From positions 25,135,501 to 25,199,500 of the forward strand of contig AP031355.1 in NCBI GenBank assembly GCA_037833965.1: 64,000 nt of DNA, written 5' to 3'. The position numbers were made by a program, and so were the translations under genes. Numbering within the stretch: the first letter of the stretch is position 1; each line of letters begins with the position of its first letter. Source of the DNA: Marchantia polymorpha subsp. ruderalis. Its lineage: Eukaryota; Streptophyta; Marchantiopsida; Marchantiales; Marchantiaceae. Shown here piece after piece: positions 10,858 to 23,936 of the stretch. A model generated the notes under the pieces. The model saw only the letters and a program-made list of their open reading frames with translations. It had not been told where the DNA came from and did no database searches.

Positions 10858-13800
10858 CTCAGAAGCACATATTATGGGTCAACCCTCGAATGAGATGATC
10901 CCCACAAACCTGCAGAAATTCACGTCAAAAGGGGTCAGCGACGTCTAAACCCTGACATGCCCTTCGAAGGCAGTCACCCGATACTAAATCCAAGGATACC
11001 TTCCCGATTATCAAATATGAAACCTCCAGTACCCTCCGCCGAGTATCAACACTGGGACGCAGGCAGGTGTGCCCACATGTATACTCGGGACGCCCATCCC
11101 CCTTCCCTCTCCTTCTCTTTTCCTGAGGCTTGGGGCGATGAGACATCGCTTGTCGCACTAAGGGGTGATCTACCTGTTCCCAAATCTACCTGTGAATATG
11201 TTTACGAGGATAACAGGTTCATACTTGGATATTGAACCAACTTCACTTATTGCCACGCTTGCTGGTGTACTCTTGTGTTCATTCTAGAAAGAGCAATGCC
11301 CGATGATGGATCCACACCGAAGCAATCAACACGACATTTTTTAGTTGCATATCTACCCTAAGATGTGGCGATCATGTCTCCTGTCTAACTCTTCACTTTC
11401 AAGGGCAAAGGAAGCCGTTGACAAAGAAGCAATGTTTGCCCTAGGACTGACCTTTCCTGAACTGGGAGATACACAATTGCAGAACAAAACACAAAACAAG
11501 AGTTCTACAAACTTTTCCAATTGCTCCGGGTCTACGAAACTGCAGAGCGCTCTGCCTGGATCCTAAAAAAGAAGAAGAAAAATCCTCCTTCTGGACTAAA
11601 CGTTCTCTTGTACTTTCTCACTCTTCCTCAGTTAGCCAGATGATTTCCCCTTGTGACAGTAAACGCTTCCAAGGAGCATGGATATCCTCATTCTGTATAT
11701 CAAACTCTAATCCCCGATCACTCTCAAATGGACACTTCAAAAAATTTCTCCAACAGCAGAAACCAGGGATTTTGTTCCTCTCTTCATCGTGAAATTCGCG
11801 CTCATATTAAAAAAATAACACATTATATGCGAACTAACCAAAACTGGATAAAACATTGGACCGTAAGAACTAACCTAAATAAAAAAGAAAACACAGAAAT
11901 TCTCATTCAATCCCTGTTGCGATGTTTTTCAGAACTAAACCACATCAGAGAACACACAATACCGGTATCTCGATAATATATTCGCGGTGTTGTCGCAAGT
12001 CTTCACAATGAACACTCTCATCATCCCAAAAGCGAGGTTTATATATCAAATTTTCTGATGACTACTCACAGCAATCGAATCAGTTTCAGGCTAGGGTTAA
12101 AATTGTAATTATTCAAAATTTTGACTGACGAGGTTGAAAAAATGTGATGTTCAATTCAAACAATAGTCCAATATGTGACCTCACTCAATAAAGAACTCGA
12201 TGACACATATCTGGAGGACGAATTAAAAAGTAAGCTCCGATATCACATTACCACAGCCAGAGCTCCTTAGTCAAAGGAAGCCCTCAATCGAGACAGTTGG
12301 AGCAAATCTGAACATACCATGAACGACGATGCATGAGTCTGTCTGAGTCATGGCCGGCGTAATCCGCCTGTCCTGCACGAAACCCCATCTCCAAGCCAAG
12401 GTTGTGGCCGTGTGGTTCACGAAACCACCCGAAAACCAGCCAGCCCCTCCCGTCGATTTGCGCCAGCCATTCGCCAACATCGTGGGGTTCCACAGATGAC
12501 GTTGGGCGTCAAATTCCGCATCTTTTAGAGTGAAGCCGCATCAGTGAAGTGGCAGCTGCTTGCTCCATTCAATCATCGTACTGAATGAGTTCCCCCTACT
12601 CCATTCTCTGCACATTTTCCAATCCTATCCGACGAGGACCGGGATACAGCGCTGGAAATATGCCATCGCAGGCGGTACAGAGCTTGAAGCGCCATATCAC
12701 AACCGCGACGCGACGTGCTTGCCCGCGTCGTCGTGTCTTGTTGTAATTTGTAGCGAGAAGGAAAAACATAATCTTCCACGTGGAAAATTCAAGCAACATA
12801 ATTTGGTAAGTTTGTGATACAGTAGTGGGAATAGAAAGATCGAAAGTCCTGAAAATACAATATTATGTTTTTTGACAAACATTTATTTATAATTGGTTTA
12901 AAATATTTTGTTCCCTGCAATACTCTATAAGGAAATGGAAATTAATGGGAATTTACTCTTCAAGGAGTTTCACCATCCGTTTAAAAAGTTTATGTGGATA
13001 AATTATGAAGTCACTTGATATACTTCAGTCGTTGATTCACACATATCTTGAAAAGGTTTGTCGTTAATATTGGATTAAACTCATTCTCGTTGATATATTC
13101 AGAAAACAATCACATGTCATTTTAACGATTTCTTTCAAAAATCTCGCAATTTTTAACATAGCCGAAGTCAAATGGGCTGTTTTTGCGTTTTTAAAAGTTG
13201 CATAAACAATTTTGCGCAAATTTTTGTTCTTGTTGTAGTAAATGAACCATTGCTTCCTTAAAACCTACATTGATTACTCACTTTGGTAAATACATTGGCA
13301 GTATCAAGCTTTCAACAAATTTGGTCAAAATTATTACAAAATCAACATATGTAAAATTATACGTTAATAATTTTGAAATGCTTCACTTTATCAATGTTCA
13401 TCTACATTTTTTCTATATGAAGCATATCATGATAATGGAAGGTTCAGTCTTATCAAATGGACCGTCCATTTCAATAATGAACATGAATTATAACTTCAGT
13501 GTTTTAATTGATGAATATTTTTGCAAAGTATTGAACTTCTATATATGAGAGGAAGGTACACTCTAAACTGTATCTTTACCTAATGCATCACCAAGCAATG
13601 GTGAATATATATCGAGTTTAAATCTCTTGTTGCGTTAACCAATATTCACATCGCTCTGAACCCGCATGACATTGACTTATTTCCAATTGAACAATGATTC
13701 GTGTTTAGTATAGTACCTTCAGATACCACTTCGTTTTTTCTGTATGCCTTTTGCCTTTATGTGATATACATATGTTCAAGTTCCTACAAAGTAACCTAAA

Positions 13801-14510
13801 TCTAGTGGAAAATACGGAATTCACGAGATGACCATTATTCTCATAGGAAATCTAAAACATACCATTTTTTTCATCGCTATTTTTTGGATTAAAAGATACA
13901 TACTACTGAAGATAAGCAGCTAAATGAGTACTCGGAAATTACATTTTATCATGTTTTTACTAAGACAACTAGTTCTCTTGCATCAGCCACTCCTTTCCTA
14001 CCTTTTGGAAATAACTCCATGTCCAAGATCTGTTTGGCTAAACCTGAATCCATCAATTGAAACGTTCCAAGCCAATTTACCCTTTACGCTAATAACATCG
14101 AGATTCTTATCAACATGGAAAATAGACAGTTCTGTCGTAAGCAGTATCTTCGATATGAACATTCAGCTGATCCCACGTTTACAACACATTCACCTCCCCA
14201 GCATTACATATGAAAGGACACTCAGGTGACATCAATGTCTTCACAGGAGCAACATACTTATTTCATATGTTGATCCTGAAAATATGTGAAAACCGTTGTA
14301 GTTTGGACGAGCAATAAGAAAAATTTTATACGAATTTGGGAAACATTTTTCGAGAGTATATCAACAGGCTCGCTATAACTGCTCGCTAATCGTCGCTTTG
14401 ACCCCCTAGCGAAAGATGTGCTCCTCATGAACTCTTCTAAGCACCCAAATAAGTCAAATGATCGGTTTGATAGCAGCCTGTGGCGTACAACCGTTGCCTA
14501 ACAAGAAATT
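10858..14510. other. Intergenic DNA, with probable promoter next to 10858
   Basis: The GC-rich stretch at 10858-11240 lies directly upstream of the minus-strand Cir_N gene and is probably its leader and promoter. The region 12270-12500 is GC-rich and open on the minus strand (12284-12493), but its translation matches no family that I know. About 12.8-14.3 kb is AT-rich with no supported coding. The bases just below 14511 should include the 3' untranslated region of the pseudouridine synthase gene. Confidence 0.5.
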
Positions 14511-17500
14511 CTACAGAGCCCAACTTGGAAGAGGACATTCATAACTCCAAGAAGCGCTGGCATAACGAACACAATGCAACCACAATCCTTCATCATCTTG
14601 TTTGTACCTGCCAGATAAAATAACAGTTGTTGTTAAGCTCTTCAACCTCACGTGAATGTAGTTACGAAAACTCCAACAATGCATGTAGGATGTTTCTGAG
14701 AGAAGAGTATCTATGTGGTGGGAGACCACATCATCCTTCTGACATGTAGTACTCAGAAAGTCAGTCAGAAGCCCAGATACATGTGAATGAATGTAAAGAT
14801 GCTTATTATGAACAAGATGTGTTCGATTAAGCAGATTTTCCAGTTAAATTGAAGAATACACTCACCCAGAGGGTCCCAAACTGGGACAATGTGTGCACAA
14901 ATGATCCAGCACAAAAGGCTGTGAACTGCTCTTAGGAGGATCACTCTCCATTACAGCCTCAGGATGAATTTCAGTGGTCTTAATCTTGCCTTCTTCACAA
15001 TTGGATTCTGCAAGGTCATCAGGAGTACTCGTATGCTCGACAGAATGACAATCTGAAACCAGATCTGTTAGACAGGACACGACCGACTGCGTTCCCCCTC
15101 CAACACCTTGATTTTCAAGTTGGCGATCAGTCTTCTTCCTGGCATGACCTGATGACGCTTCTGAGTAAAGTGGAGTATGAGTATCTTCTGTAATATGAAT
15201 CTTTCTGCAAGCAGTTATATTTACTCCGGAATCGTTGTCTTTCGAAAGGTCATTTGAGACAGATCTGGCTTTTCTGGCAGCTGTGTCAGCCGTGGTCTCT
15301 TCCAAAGTTCGCTTTGGAGGATGAACTTGCAGGTAAAGATAATCATTTGCAATGGGGTGGCCAAGATGTTGTAGATGAACTCGGATCTGTTACATACAGC
15401 CAAGAAGATTTTTATCCAAGGAACTGCTTTGGCTTGTATTGATCATTTTTTTTGCTACTAAACATGGAAGTTACATAATATAGTTCTAATAGTGGCGGTT
15501 ACTGTGCTTCATGCGAGGGGAAGACTGATATGAATATAAATCATGCTGAGAAACCAATAAAGAATCATCGTCAGTGATTAGTACCCGTAATTACCTGATG
15601 AGTGCGACCAGTGACAGGTTCGCAGCGAACAATGCTGTGCAAACCATCAGTACTCAGCCTTTGAAACTTTGTGCACGCCTCCTTGCCTTTATTATCTTTC
15701 TCAGTTGTTGTCTGAAAAACAAACTCGTGAGAATCTAGGACAGATGTTACTTGACCAGACATTATGGGAAGCATTTCGACCAAATAAAAATCTCTTGACA
15801 AAGAGATAAGGAGCACTGATAGGAACAGCTTCAATAATCAAGAGGACCAAAATGAAAGCAAGGAATAGAAGAGCCAACGACTCCAATTATCAGATATTGA
15901 AGAAGACCATAGACCCACGCCCTGCCTGGAAGTTTGGTAGTTACTGAGGTATAAGAAGAATGAGGAAAGGAGGGGGGACTATCAGAGAGGGGAAAGACTT
16001 CCTCATATTTTAGGTACTACAACTTGCACCCGATGATTAAGCGAAAACTCGTAAGGCGAGTGCATCAAAATTTCAGGCACCAGCCGGGGGAAATTAAAAC
16101 AGGGGAAGATGGCTCAGTGACGCAGAAAGAGACCATACTGCGATAAGTCCACTCTATACAAAGTTGACAGTCCACCTACAGCGCACCTCCCTGAATGAAC
16201 GTTTCAAAAAAAGTTATCTCTTGAATTGTTTATCACGGGATGTGTAGATCAATCAGACGCGAAAGACACTATCTTCTTTACGTGAAAGCTTTCCTTGAAA
16301 TCACCACACGTTTGTTGAAAGAAAGTCCCTTGTAAAGTGGGAAGTAACCCACAATGATGCTGAACTTCCAGCTGTCTACAACAGAATCATGAACACATCT
16401 TACGAAATCATTGGTACAACGTGCTAATCAGTAGCAGCTTTCTACTTTGAATCTAGGCTATTGTAGATAGCGAGCAACCCTGGTTCAACCAGTGTAAAGA
16501 TGTGGTGCATAAAGTTCACTATGCGTGGCAAACATTCGCAAGAAACCAAGAAGCAGACTGTAGTTTCAACCCCCACTCCACACACTGAGCACGTGATTGA
16601 CCGCTTCACTGCATCTTCTTGTGGACAGGGGAGAACACCTGACCCTCTAGAGTAGAGTGTGGTAAGAAGACAAAGGCAGTTGGAACACCTTCCACCTCCT
16701 TTCTCAATGAAAAGTGGACAAGTTTAAGAATTTGTAAAAGTTTTACCTCAACTCTACAAGTACTAATGCCTTCCCTCGCATCATATGTCACAGCTGCATG
16801 GAGCGCCACCTACAACCACAAAGGTTTTGCTTGTTACAATTGAAAAGGGCGCCAAAACACTGATCAATCTTGATGGCGTATTGTTCAAAACCCTATGAAC
16901 GCATGAACGGCTGACTGTGGACAACTGAAGCTATGAAAATATTGTCTCAGGTCTTAAGGTGCAGAACAGAAACAAGCATTTTCTTTATATGTGAGAAGAT
17001 CAAAACATGCACTCATCTGACTTTACGAAACATGTGGGTAAATTTTACCGTCAGTTAGGCGCAGCTAAGACAAGACACCATCAGAGGTAATATTAATATC
17101 TATAATAGTCTTACACTAAACCAGCATGGATTTCAACAGAGGGAGTTTGATCACTGTTTCAGGAACCTCGTGTGCAGGAAAGACTCCCTTCACTTTAGCC
17201 ACATACTGCTTGTGGACTCTTCCTCCTTCAATCTGTCAGCAGCAATCGTCCATATAGCCTTACATTAAACAAAGTGCCCAATCTGTGTATAGATACATTA
17301 AACGACGCAGAATGATCAGAGAAGGCATCGTCCTTGGTTTACAAAAAAGTTTCCAAACCATTCAAGGAAATCAAGGAAGTGCTGGGCGAAGGTGTAATCA
17401 AACTTGTCATCGTATAAGTTGTATAGAGAACCCCAAACAAAACCACAAACTTTAACTGCATATAATTAGATTGACTGAGAGAGGGTCATAAAGCAACCTC

Positions 17501-19815
17501 CTGTCGAAATTCATCTGCCGTCTTGGCATTCCTCGCTAATATAAGAAGACCTGATACCAGTCGATCCAACCTATGTATAGCTGATGGCAGTTGAGGTGAA
17601 AAATAGTCCAAAGACTGTTCAGACATCCATTAATCAGGCCCCTGGTCGTGCGATAGATCCAACATCACCATCCAAATTGTACGCACAAAACATACGGGAA
17701 CTTCTAACCATGATTCAATGCTTGCTATAAGAAAATACTAAGTAGGATACGGAACAGTTGCCCAGTTTTATGTTCTGCCTCCAAAATACCAACAACAGTG
17801 TTCTTTCGGTATTGACCACATGGATGTACCTGCATCATATGAAGTGGCTGTCACCTTTTTGCAGCAAGATATGAAGACACATAGCAGGTCTGTCCACATA
17901 AGCTAACATAGACTGGGAAAATAAGGTCGATTCCTCAATCAGTATCGCTCCATTTTTCAACATTAGACAAGAGTTCAAGATTTTCACAGATCTTACTGGA
18001 ACAGATGCTGGCTTAATTACAGTGATAACATCCGCCGTTTTTTCCAATACTGTGACGGGCTCCGCCAGGACAGGTGGCTCGTGTCTGCATGTTTAAAGAC
18101 AACGGAAAATGTTCCTTGTTAAGACTCAACAAGAGATACTAATCAGACTCTCTCTAATCTCTATCGTTAGCTCCCGACCTCACGAATGACGTAGAAGTTG
18201 ATGTCAGTCGATTAGATAATTTTACTCTCCTCTGCGAGGCTCAGAAACACATCAGAGCCGAGTAGTACATTGTCACCATTATAAAGTATCGCAGATCTAC
18301 TCAACAGAGGGAACCTGTCATGGCTGCATTCTGAGTTGTGTCACCACTGACTCATAAACCTCTCCAAAGCCAGACACCTTGACAGCCGAACAATGGATGA
18401 AATAGAGCAAATCTACAACAGGAGCACCCAGGGCCTCAAAAGTGAACATACAAACTAGCATTGACTTGTATGATATTTCCCTACAAGAAACTCCTATTAT
18501 AGGCATAAATTATACCTGTGTACGAAGTGGCTGATTTTATCAGAATCACGAACAACATATAAGGGTGTTACTCTCATCCCGCCAACTCTAAGACGGCCGC
18601 GCTGTACTGCTTGAATCTGCAACAACGTTGGCGAATACGTCAACGACTGACTTGATGGTTATCCTTTCACCATAACTGGGAGGATACCATCTTCTTCCCC
18701 AGAATACTAATCGAAATACAAGATTCCATTCTCAGAAAAACCTGCATTACATAATATGCCTAGACGCTTAATTAAGGATGTTGATGCCCCAGCTGCAATG
18801 TAGTGGAACATGCGCTTTTCAATACTGTGACGCTACGATATCCTTTCCTATTGGCGGTATACATTCCTTGAATTAAAGCATATCCAGAAAGCAATAAATC
18901 AACTGACATAATATTCCCGTGGTCGTTGCCTGAATTCTCCTGAAAAGAGATCCACAATTGTCTTTCCTGCCCATCTTTTCTTCACCTGCAAAACAAACAT
19001 GAGGAAAAAGATATCAAATCGGAAACTTCAGAATACCACAAGTTTTGGGGCAGATCTTCAGGATTAATCTCAAACATAAGATTTCAGAAGACTGGGGAAC
19101 AAGTACGACGTGATCAGATTGCATTGATGCTCAAGCGGTAGTGAAAGGACCAATGGACCACTTGTTAGTCAGGATCCACAGACATGATAAAGTAGGCAGG
19201 AAAATAAGCTCGGAGGAATGAAACTCACGTGGCATATGAATTCAAAAAAATAAGGTCGCACCATGCGCTTGCCTGCCACAAGAACCACAGTCAGAGACAG
19301 TCTTCCTCCAGACTGTCACTCGAAAGCTGCACGTCCGCACAAAGCTCATGACCCTTGACAGACGAAAAGTTCTAACTACACTTACTTCCAGCTGACAACT
19401 AACATGAGCACATTGTCTCGGAGAATTCACATAAGCGACGTGCACAACGGATTCGTTACAAATTCGATAATCAAGGTTTTAGAATTGAGGAGAAATATCC
19501 TTGTGAACGTAGACTTCGAACTGGCTATACAGTTTTGAAAGTCTCGGCAACGCCAGACTAAATTAGCAAACAACCACGCACGAAGGAAGACAACCCTATC
19601 AACCCGAATGGCAAGAATGAATCGTTGTGAAAAACAAGGTGATCGGACTTCTCTAGTAATTGCAGCTACTTGCGGCATTGAGAAAACAGAATTTGAAGGG
19701 CAAGTCACAAATTTAAACAAGGACCTTTCACAAATACATAATCGTCGACGTTTGCTGGAGTGTCCGGATTCTCCCACACAATACTCTCATCTCCTTGCTG
19801 CTCCGCGGAATCCAT
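14511..19815 (-). CDS. PUS7: RluA-family RNA pseudouridine synthase, PUS7-like
   Basis: Twelve exons join in frame, all with GT-AG ends: 19815-19725, 19272-19229, 18985-18908, 18616-18516, 18084-17997, 17829-17751, 17580-17498, 17232-17122, 16809-16747, 15711-15595, 15386-14866 and 14607-14511. The product is 490 aa. It converts uridine to pseudouridine in RNA. The start [10 protein letters not shown] is well placed (G at -3, G at +4). Residues about 31-71 carry the plant PUS7 block ([20 protein letters not shown]). An S4-like RNA-binding segment follows (about 72-110), then [14 protein letters not shown] (about 128-142). The catalytic motif [16 protein letters not shown] has Asp166 as the expected nucleophile. 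[15 protein letters not shown] lies at about 277-291, and the end is [20 protein letters not shown] Ser/Thr/Glu-rich insert at about 305-440 makes it longer than Arabidopsis PUS7 (about 395 aa by memory). Several donors are weak (GTTGCT after exon 7, GTCCTT after exon 1), but the reading frame and family alignment support them. PUS7 is my best subfamily guess; the RluA family is certain. Confidence 0.9.
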
Positions 19816-21679
19816 AGCTTCGGTCATTCAGAAAACAATCCCAGAACTGTTAACCCTACGGTACAAGCTGCACCGGCTACGAGGAGCAGCAAATTACAGA
19901 ATCGAGCTCAAAGCTGACATGTCAGATCCCGCTTTTGTTTTATCCTGTTTGCATTGCCATTCGCTTCCTCGAGAACTGCTGAAACACGCACAATGTGGTC
20001 ATCATGCAAAGTGAAGGTACCGAGATTCGAACCGAAAATCGTTCAGAGCGCGCAGAGAAGGTACAGCATCGGTAAAAGGAGCAGCAGGTTGCAAGAAATT
20101 CCTGTAGCATGAGCAAGTCGCCAGTGCAGTACAGTTGACATTACGCCCGACACAAGCTTTCACTTCTGCTTCATGATCGAGTACTATTTGCTGATATCAG
20201 ACAAACTGTCCTCCCACTACTTCTCTGAGGTTCAGCCTGACAGAGCTCAAGTTTCTCGGCATTCTTTCCGTTGACCATTTTGTGTCGGTGCTTGCGAATT
20301 AGGGACTTTCCTTATCGTTAGAAACTCAGAGTCGAGGAGAACATAAACGTTGGTTCCGGTCTTCATGTTGCCGCATTCTCATTTGGGTAAGTACTGAACG
20401 TTGCTTATACGATTGAATCAACGTCCCGATGCTTCCATTCATAGAATAAGATTGTAAAGAGCATGGTCAAGGGGCCCAATGGTAGCAAAATGAGATGAAG
20501 AACCTTCAACCACTACAAGGAAAAAACTAGACTAAACTAATGGCTAGGCTGAAAAGCTTTACAATGTGTATCTGAGCTATGATGATAAAACTTTTTACAC
20601 ATTAAGAAACTATCACAGTAATTGCTCACATGTGTAGAGCTATTTTTCTCTATAGCAATAAGATAGGGATACATAAAAGTTTTTTCATACACATTGGTAA
20701 ATAAATAATACTAACATTCCTTTACTAGTATGGTTGTCTTTCATGCACTTTCTCACAAACATAATGATATCAATATCCATATTTACAACTTATTGTGAAA
20801 TAAGAGTGACAAGAAGTTAAACTCTATGTAAGACCTTGCCTGCTAGAGCACCTTGGGCCAACTTTTTACTCCAAATTTGTATCCCTACCCTGCTATCCAA
20901 ATTGCTTTCAAAACTTGTGAAATGTGTATTGAAAGAGTTGACGATGAGTTTACATTACATTGTTAAACTATACATATATGAAAATACTCGATTGATGTCA
21001 TCGGGCAATTTTTGTTTAGTTCTTTCTCGATAACATGTGCATTTAGTGAAGTAGAGCTAAATATTTCCATCTCAATAACACAATTGTAGGTAATATCTCA
21101 AGAACCTGTGTCTGGAAGATTCATTGGTGCAAGTATAATCTTCTCGCAATCCGTGGGTTCAACGCCAGCAACACTTGTCAAATTAATACATTGTGTTGAT
21201 GTAAAACACAGGTTAGGATCCATGTCTCAAGTAATATTGAAGAGGATGGGTTCCAAATGGATACAAAACCATTTTGTATACATCTGGAAGTTACACCAAT
21301 CCATATCCAACAGGAAACAATATTTAGCGTTGCCCGCCCATGAACAATACTGCGGAACTCATAGCCATTCGAAATCCATGGGCATCCAATGTTGAGCTCC
21401 GGACAAAACTCACCATGCATTATCACTTGTAATATTAGATAGGTACATTGTGTCTACTCGTAACGTGAGCAGCGTTTAAAGTTGGACGTGTTATGTGATA
21501 TCTCCAATAGAAGGTTGGAGTACATGTTGGTATACCACATAAAAATTTTACCAAAAATAAAGTGAAGATATTATTCATGAACCATATAAGATAAATGTAC
21601 TCTACTAAAGTTACGCTGGATCATAAATAAAAAATGAATGCTGATATCAACCTAATATATGATGATCTATCACAACCCC

Positions 21680-21706
21680 TCTCTCTCTCTCTATATATAT
21701 ATATAC
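21680..21706. repeat. Compound (CT)n(AT)n microsatellite
   Basis: A CT tract of about 12 bases runs directly into an AT tract of about 14 bases. It is a plain simple repeat in AT-rich intergenic DNA. Confidence 0.9.
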
Positions 21707-23157
21707 TAAACAAGAGTCAAGTTTTCAATTTGAATGATTTGATACCAATGGAATGGAGAGATCTCTTGCCAAAAAAACAACATTTGTTTAGGTATACTTT
21801 TGTATATAGTTTGAAGCATAATCACTCGAATGAATAGGAAGGTTTAAGGATTTCGACATGATTCAACCAATGCCACACGCTCGTCTGAAATGGTCAATAA
21901 GAAGTATCGTGTCACAGTACCATAGGACCCCATGAACAACGAGTGTCAAGAAATTGACCGGGCTCCATAGTTCTGCAATAACACATCCAACAAACCCTCG
22001 TTATCGTACTTGCTGCCTCATGAAAGTACAGCAGGTCCGGAGGATTCTGCCGAAATACAGCAGACTTGCATTTTACCTCATCGACAGAAAATCTCGAAAG
22101 CAAATACATCGTCACCATGAGGGTTCTCGCACAAAGAGAAGAGGCGGAAATGATCAAAAAGAGGGGTAAGTGAGGACGGTACAGCACAAAATCGAACGAA
22201 GTACACGGCTGTACGTACAGAAACGATCACACTGCCGCAGTCGCAGCGGAATGAATGACGATTAGGTGTGGAGATATTATACTTTCAGATGGCCGGAGTG
22301 CAGTCTGACCGCCGATATGAATTCCGACATCATGTGCCTTGAGAGTTGCATGGCCGGGGTTTCGCTAGCGGCAGCAAAGCATGCACAAACTAACTACAGA
22401 CTAAATAAGCAAACAGGACATCCAACCCTCCCGATTTCTTTAAGTAAATATTATGCTTGCTACATGAGTCTGGAAACAATATTTTCCCCGAATAATAATA
22501 TTAATCTTAATGCATAATTTCTTCAGTGAATCGTCTCTAATGCAGGAAGAAGACCGATTGTTAGTTCTCTTTGCTGTCTTTTATATCAGTGAGTGCCAGG
22601 TTTAGACCCTTCCACAAGATGAAAAATCTTCGAATTAATCGTACCAAAAGAGTGTACGATCGCCTACCATACGTGTCCGGTTTTCAGGAGAGGGTGTGCC
22701 GCACAGCCGGACGGCCGGACGGGCTGACTGGTGCACCGCGTGCGGCAGGTGGGGCCGTGCGTGGTTTGAGTTTCGTTGAGATTCATGACGATGGGATGGA
22801 TGGCGCGATGTGGGATGTAGTTCGGGTAGGTGGGCAGCGGGGACTCATGCGATGGCATGTGATGGGGTGAAGGCATGCGATCCATGAAGGCCCGGGAGCC
22901 ATCGCCGGGCATAATCATTGAGTGAGTTCAATGACTGGACAGAAGAGAGATTCCGGGCAGGCTCCGCCGTCCGATGGAAGCCATCGGACCATCGCCACGA
23001 GTCGTCGTTGGTAGTGATGCGCGACCTGACGACACGCGGCGCGAAGCCTTTGGCCTGACCCGTTGACGCTTTCCCGTGTCCTGCTCGCTGGTCTGAACGA
23101 AGCTGGTGGTGGTGAGTCGAACGTCGACGGAAGGAAGACGCCAAAGCTTTTCAAAGC

Positions 23158-23228
23158 CCACGAGGACGAGGACGAGGAGCAGGAGGAGCAGGACGACGAC
23201 GAAGAAGAAGAAGAGGAAGAAGAGAATG
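23158..23228. repeat. GAG/GAC/GAA trinucleotide-like purine tract
   Basis: About 70 bases made almost entirely of GAG, GAC and GAA units. One plus-strand frame reads as a Glu/Asp run and one minus-strand frame as a Ser/Cys run, but no frame has a convincing start. It lies about 700 bases before the GH43 start codon and may be part of the transcribed leader. Confidence 0.8.
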
Positions 23229-23936
23229 AGCGAAGACAGCGGTGGCCAAAAAGTCGTCCCTCGCTCGAGTTGTTCTCCTCGTCGCCCACGACAGAGCGGG
23301 AAAATCCTGTCAAATTCCGCCCTCTGAAATTGCCACTTCCTTCGGAGGAGGAGCAGCGGGAGAAGGCAGTGAAAAAATTAAATTCTCTGCGCGGAGTATT
23401 CACCGCGTCTGCTCGGGCTCCTCATCTGGTTTCATGAGCAAGTTTGGTCTGTTCAATTCAAGTGTTTGCCAGTAGTATTTAGCGTGCATGTCTGTGCCAG
23501 TTTGAACTTGTAAGGTGGTCGAATTGATGCTCAAGGGCGCCGGTGACGGAAGAAGGGCTTCTGTATTCTTGAGGTTTGAGCTCGTCCGTCGGGACTACAA
23601 GTCACTGAGACTGGGAGAGGCTATTTTTAACGGGGTGGTTTAAGAACTCGCAGCGTTCCGGAATCGCGGGGAAAGTGTCCATTTTTATCCGTGCTGGGAC
23701 TGGTTACAGTCTTAGCCTAATACGAACAACCCAAATTTACAACTTCAAATCTACGGGCCAACCGCCTTTTGTGTGGCCGAGGCTCTGTATTCGTGTTTAC
23801 GCCCTCGCAATCCAGCAGGGAAAGTGTTTTCTCGAGGTGTAGCAGCCAGATGCTTGGATGAACTAGCTGACCACCGGGCGAGGTGGTGGATCATCCGGAC
23901 GAGGCAGGTTCCGTCGAGATTACACGAGAAAAATTG

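Larger units (their letters stand above)
19816..23936. other. Intergenic DNA between divergent PUS7-like and GH43 genes
   Basis: The two flanking genes point away from each other, so both promoters lie in this gap. About 20.4-22.1 kb is AT-rich, with no coding that I can support. From about 22.6 to 23.7 kb the DNA is GC-rich and purine-rich, as expected for the leader and promoter of the GH43 gene. Frames open across 22915-23437 on both strands lack an ATG in a sensible place and come from the GAG/GAC repeat. Confidence 0.5.

Noticed and set aside
12284-12493. GC-rich minus-strand frame containing GRGWLVFGWFREPHGHN
   Set aside because: It looks protein-like, but no family, intron or neighbouring exon was found.
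20010-20045. tRNA-like T-loop word (GGTTCGAATC on the minus strand)
   Set aside because: The flanking bases do not pair into a T stem and no acceptor or anticodon arm could be built.
22915-23403. Minus-strand Ser-rich frame of 162 codons
   Set aside because: It is the antisense of the same purine repeat and lacks a normal start codon.
23063-23437. Plus-strand frame with a long Glu/Asp run
   Set aside because: It has no ATG in frame and is produced by a GAG/GAC simple repeat.
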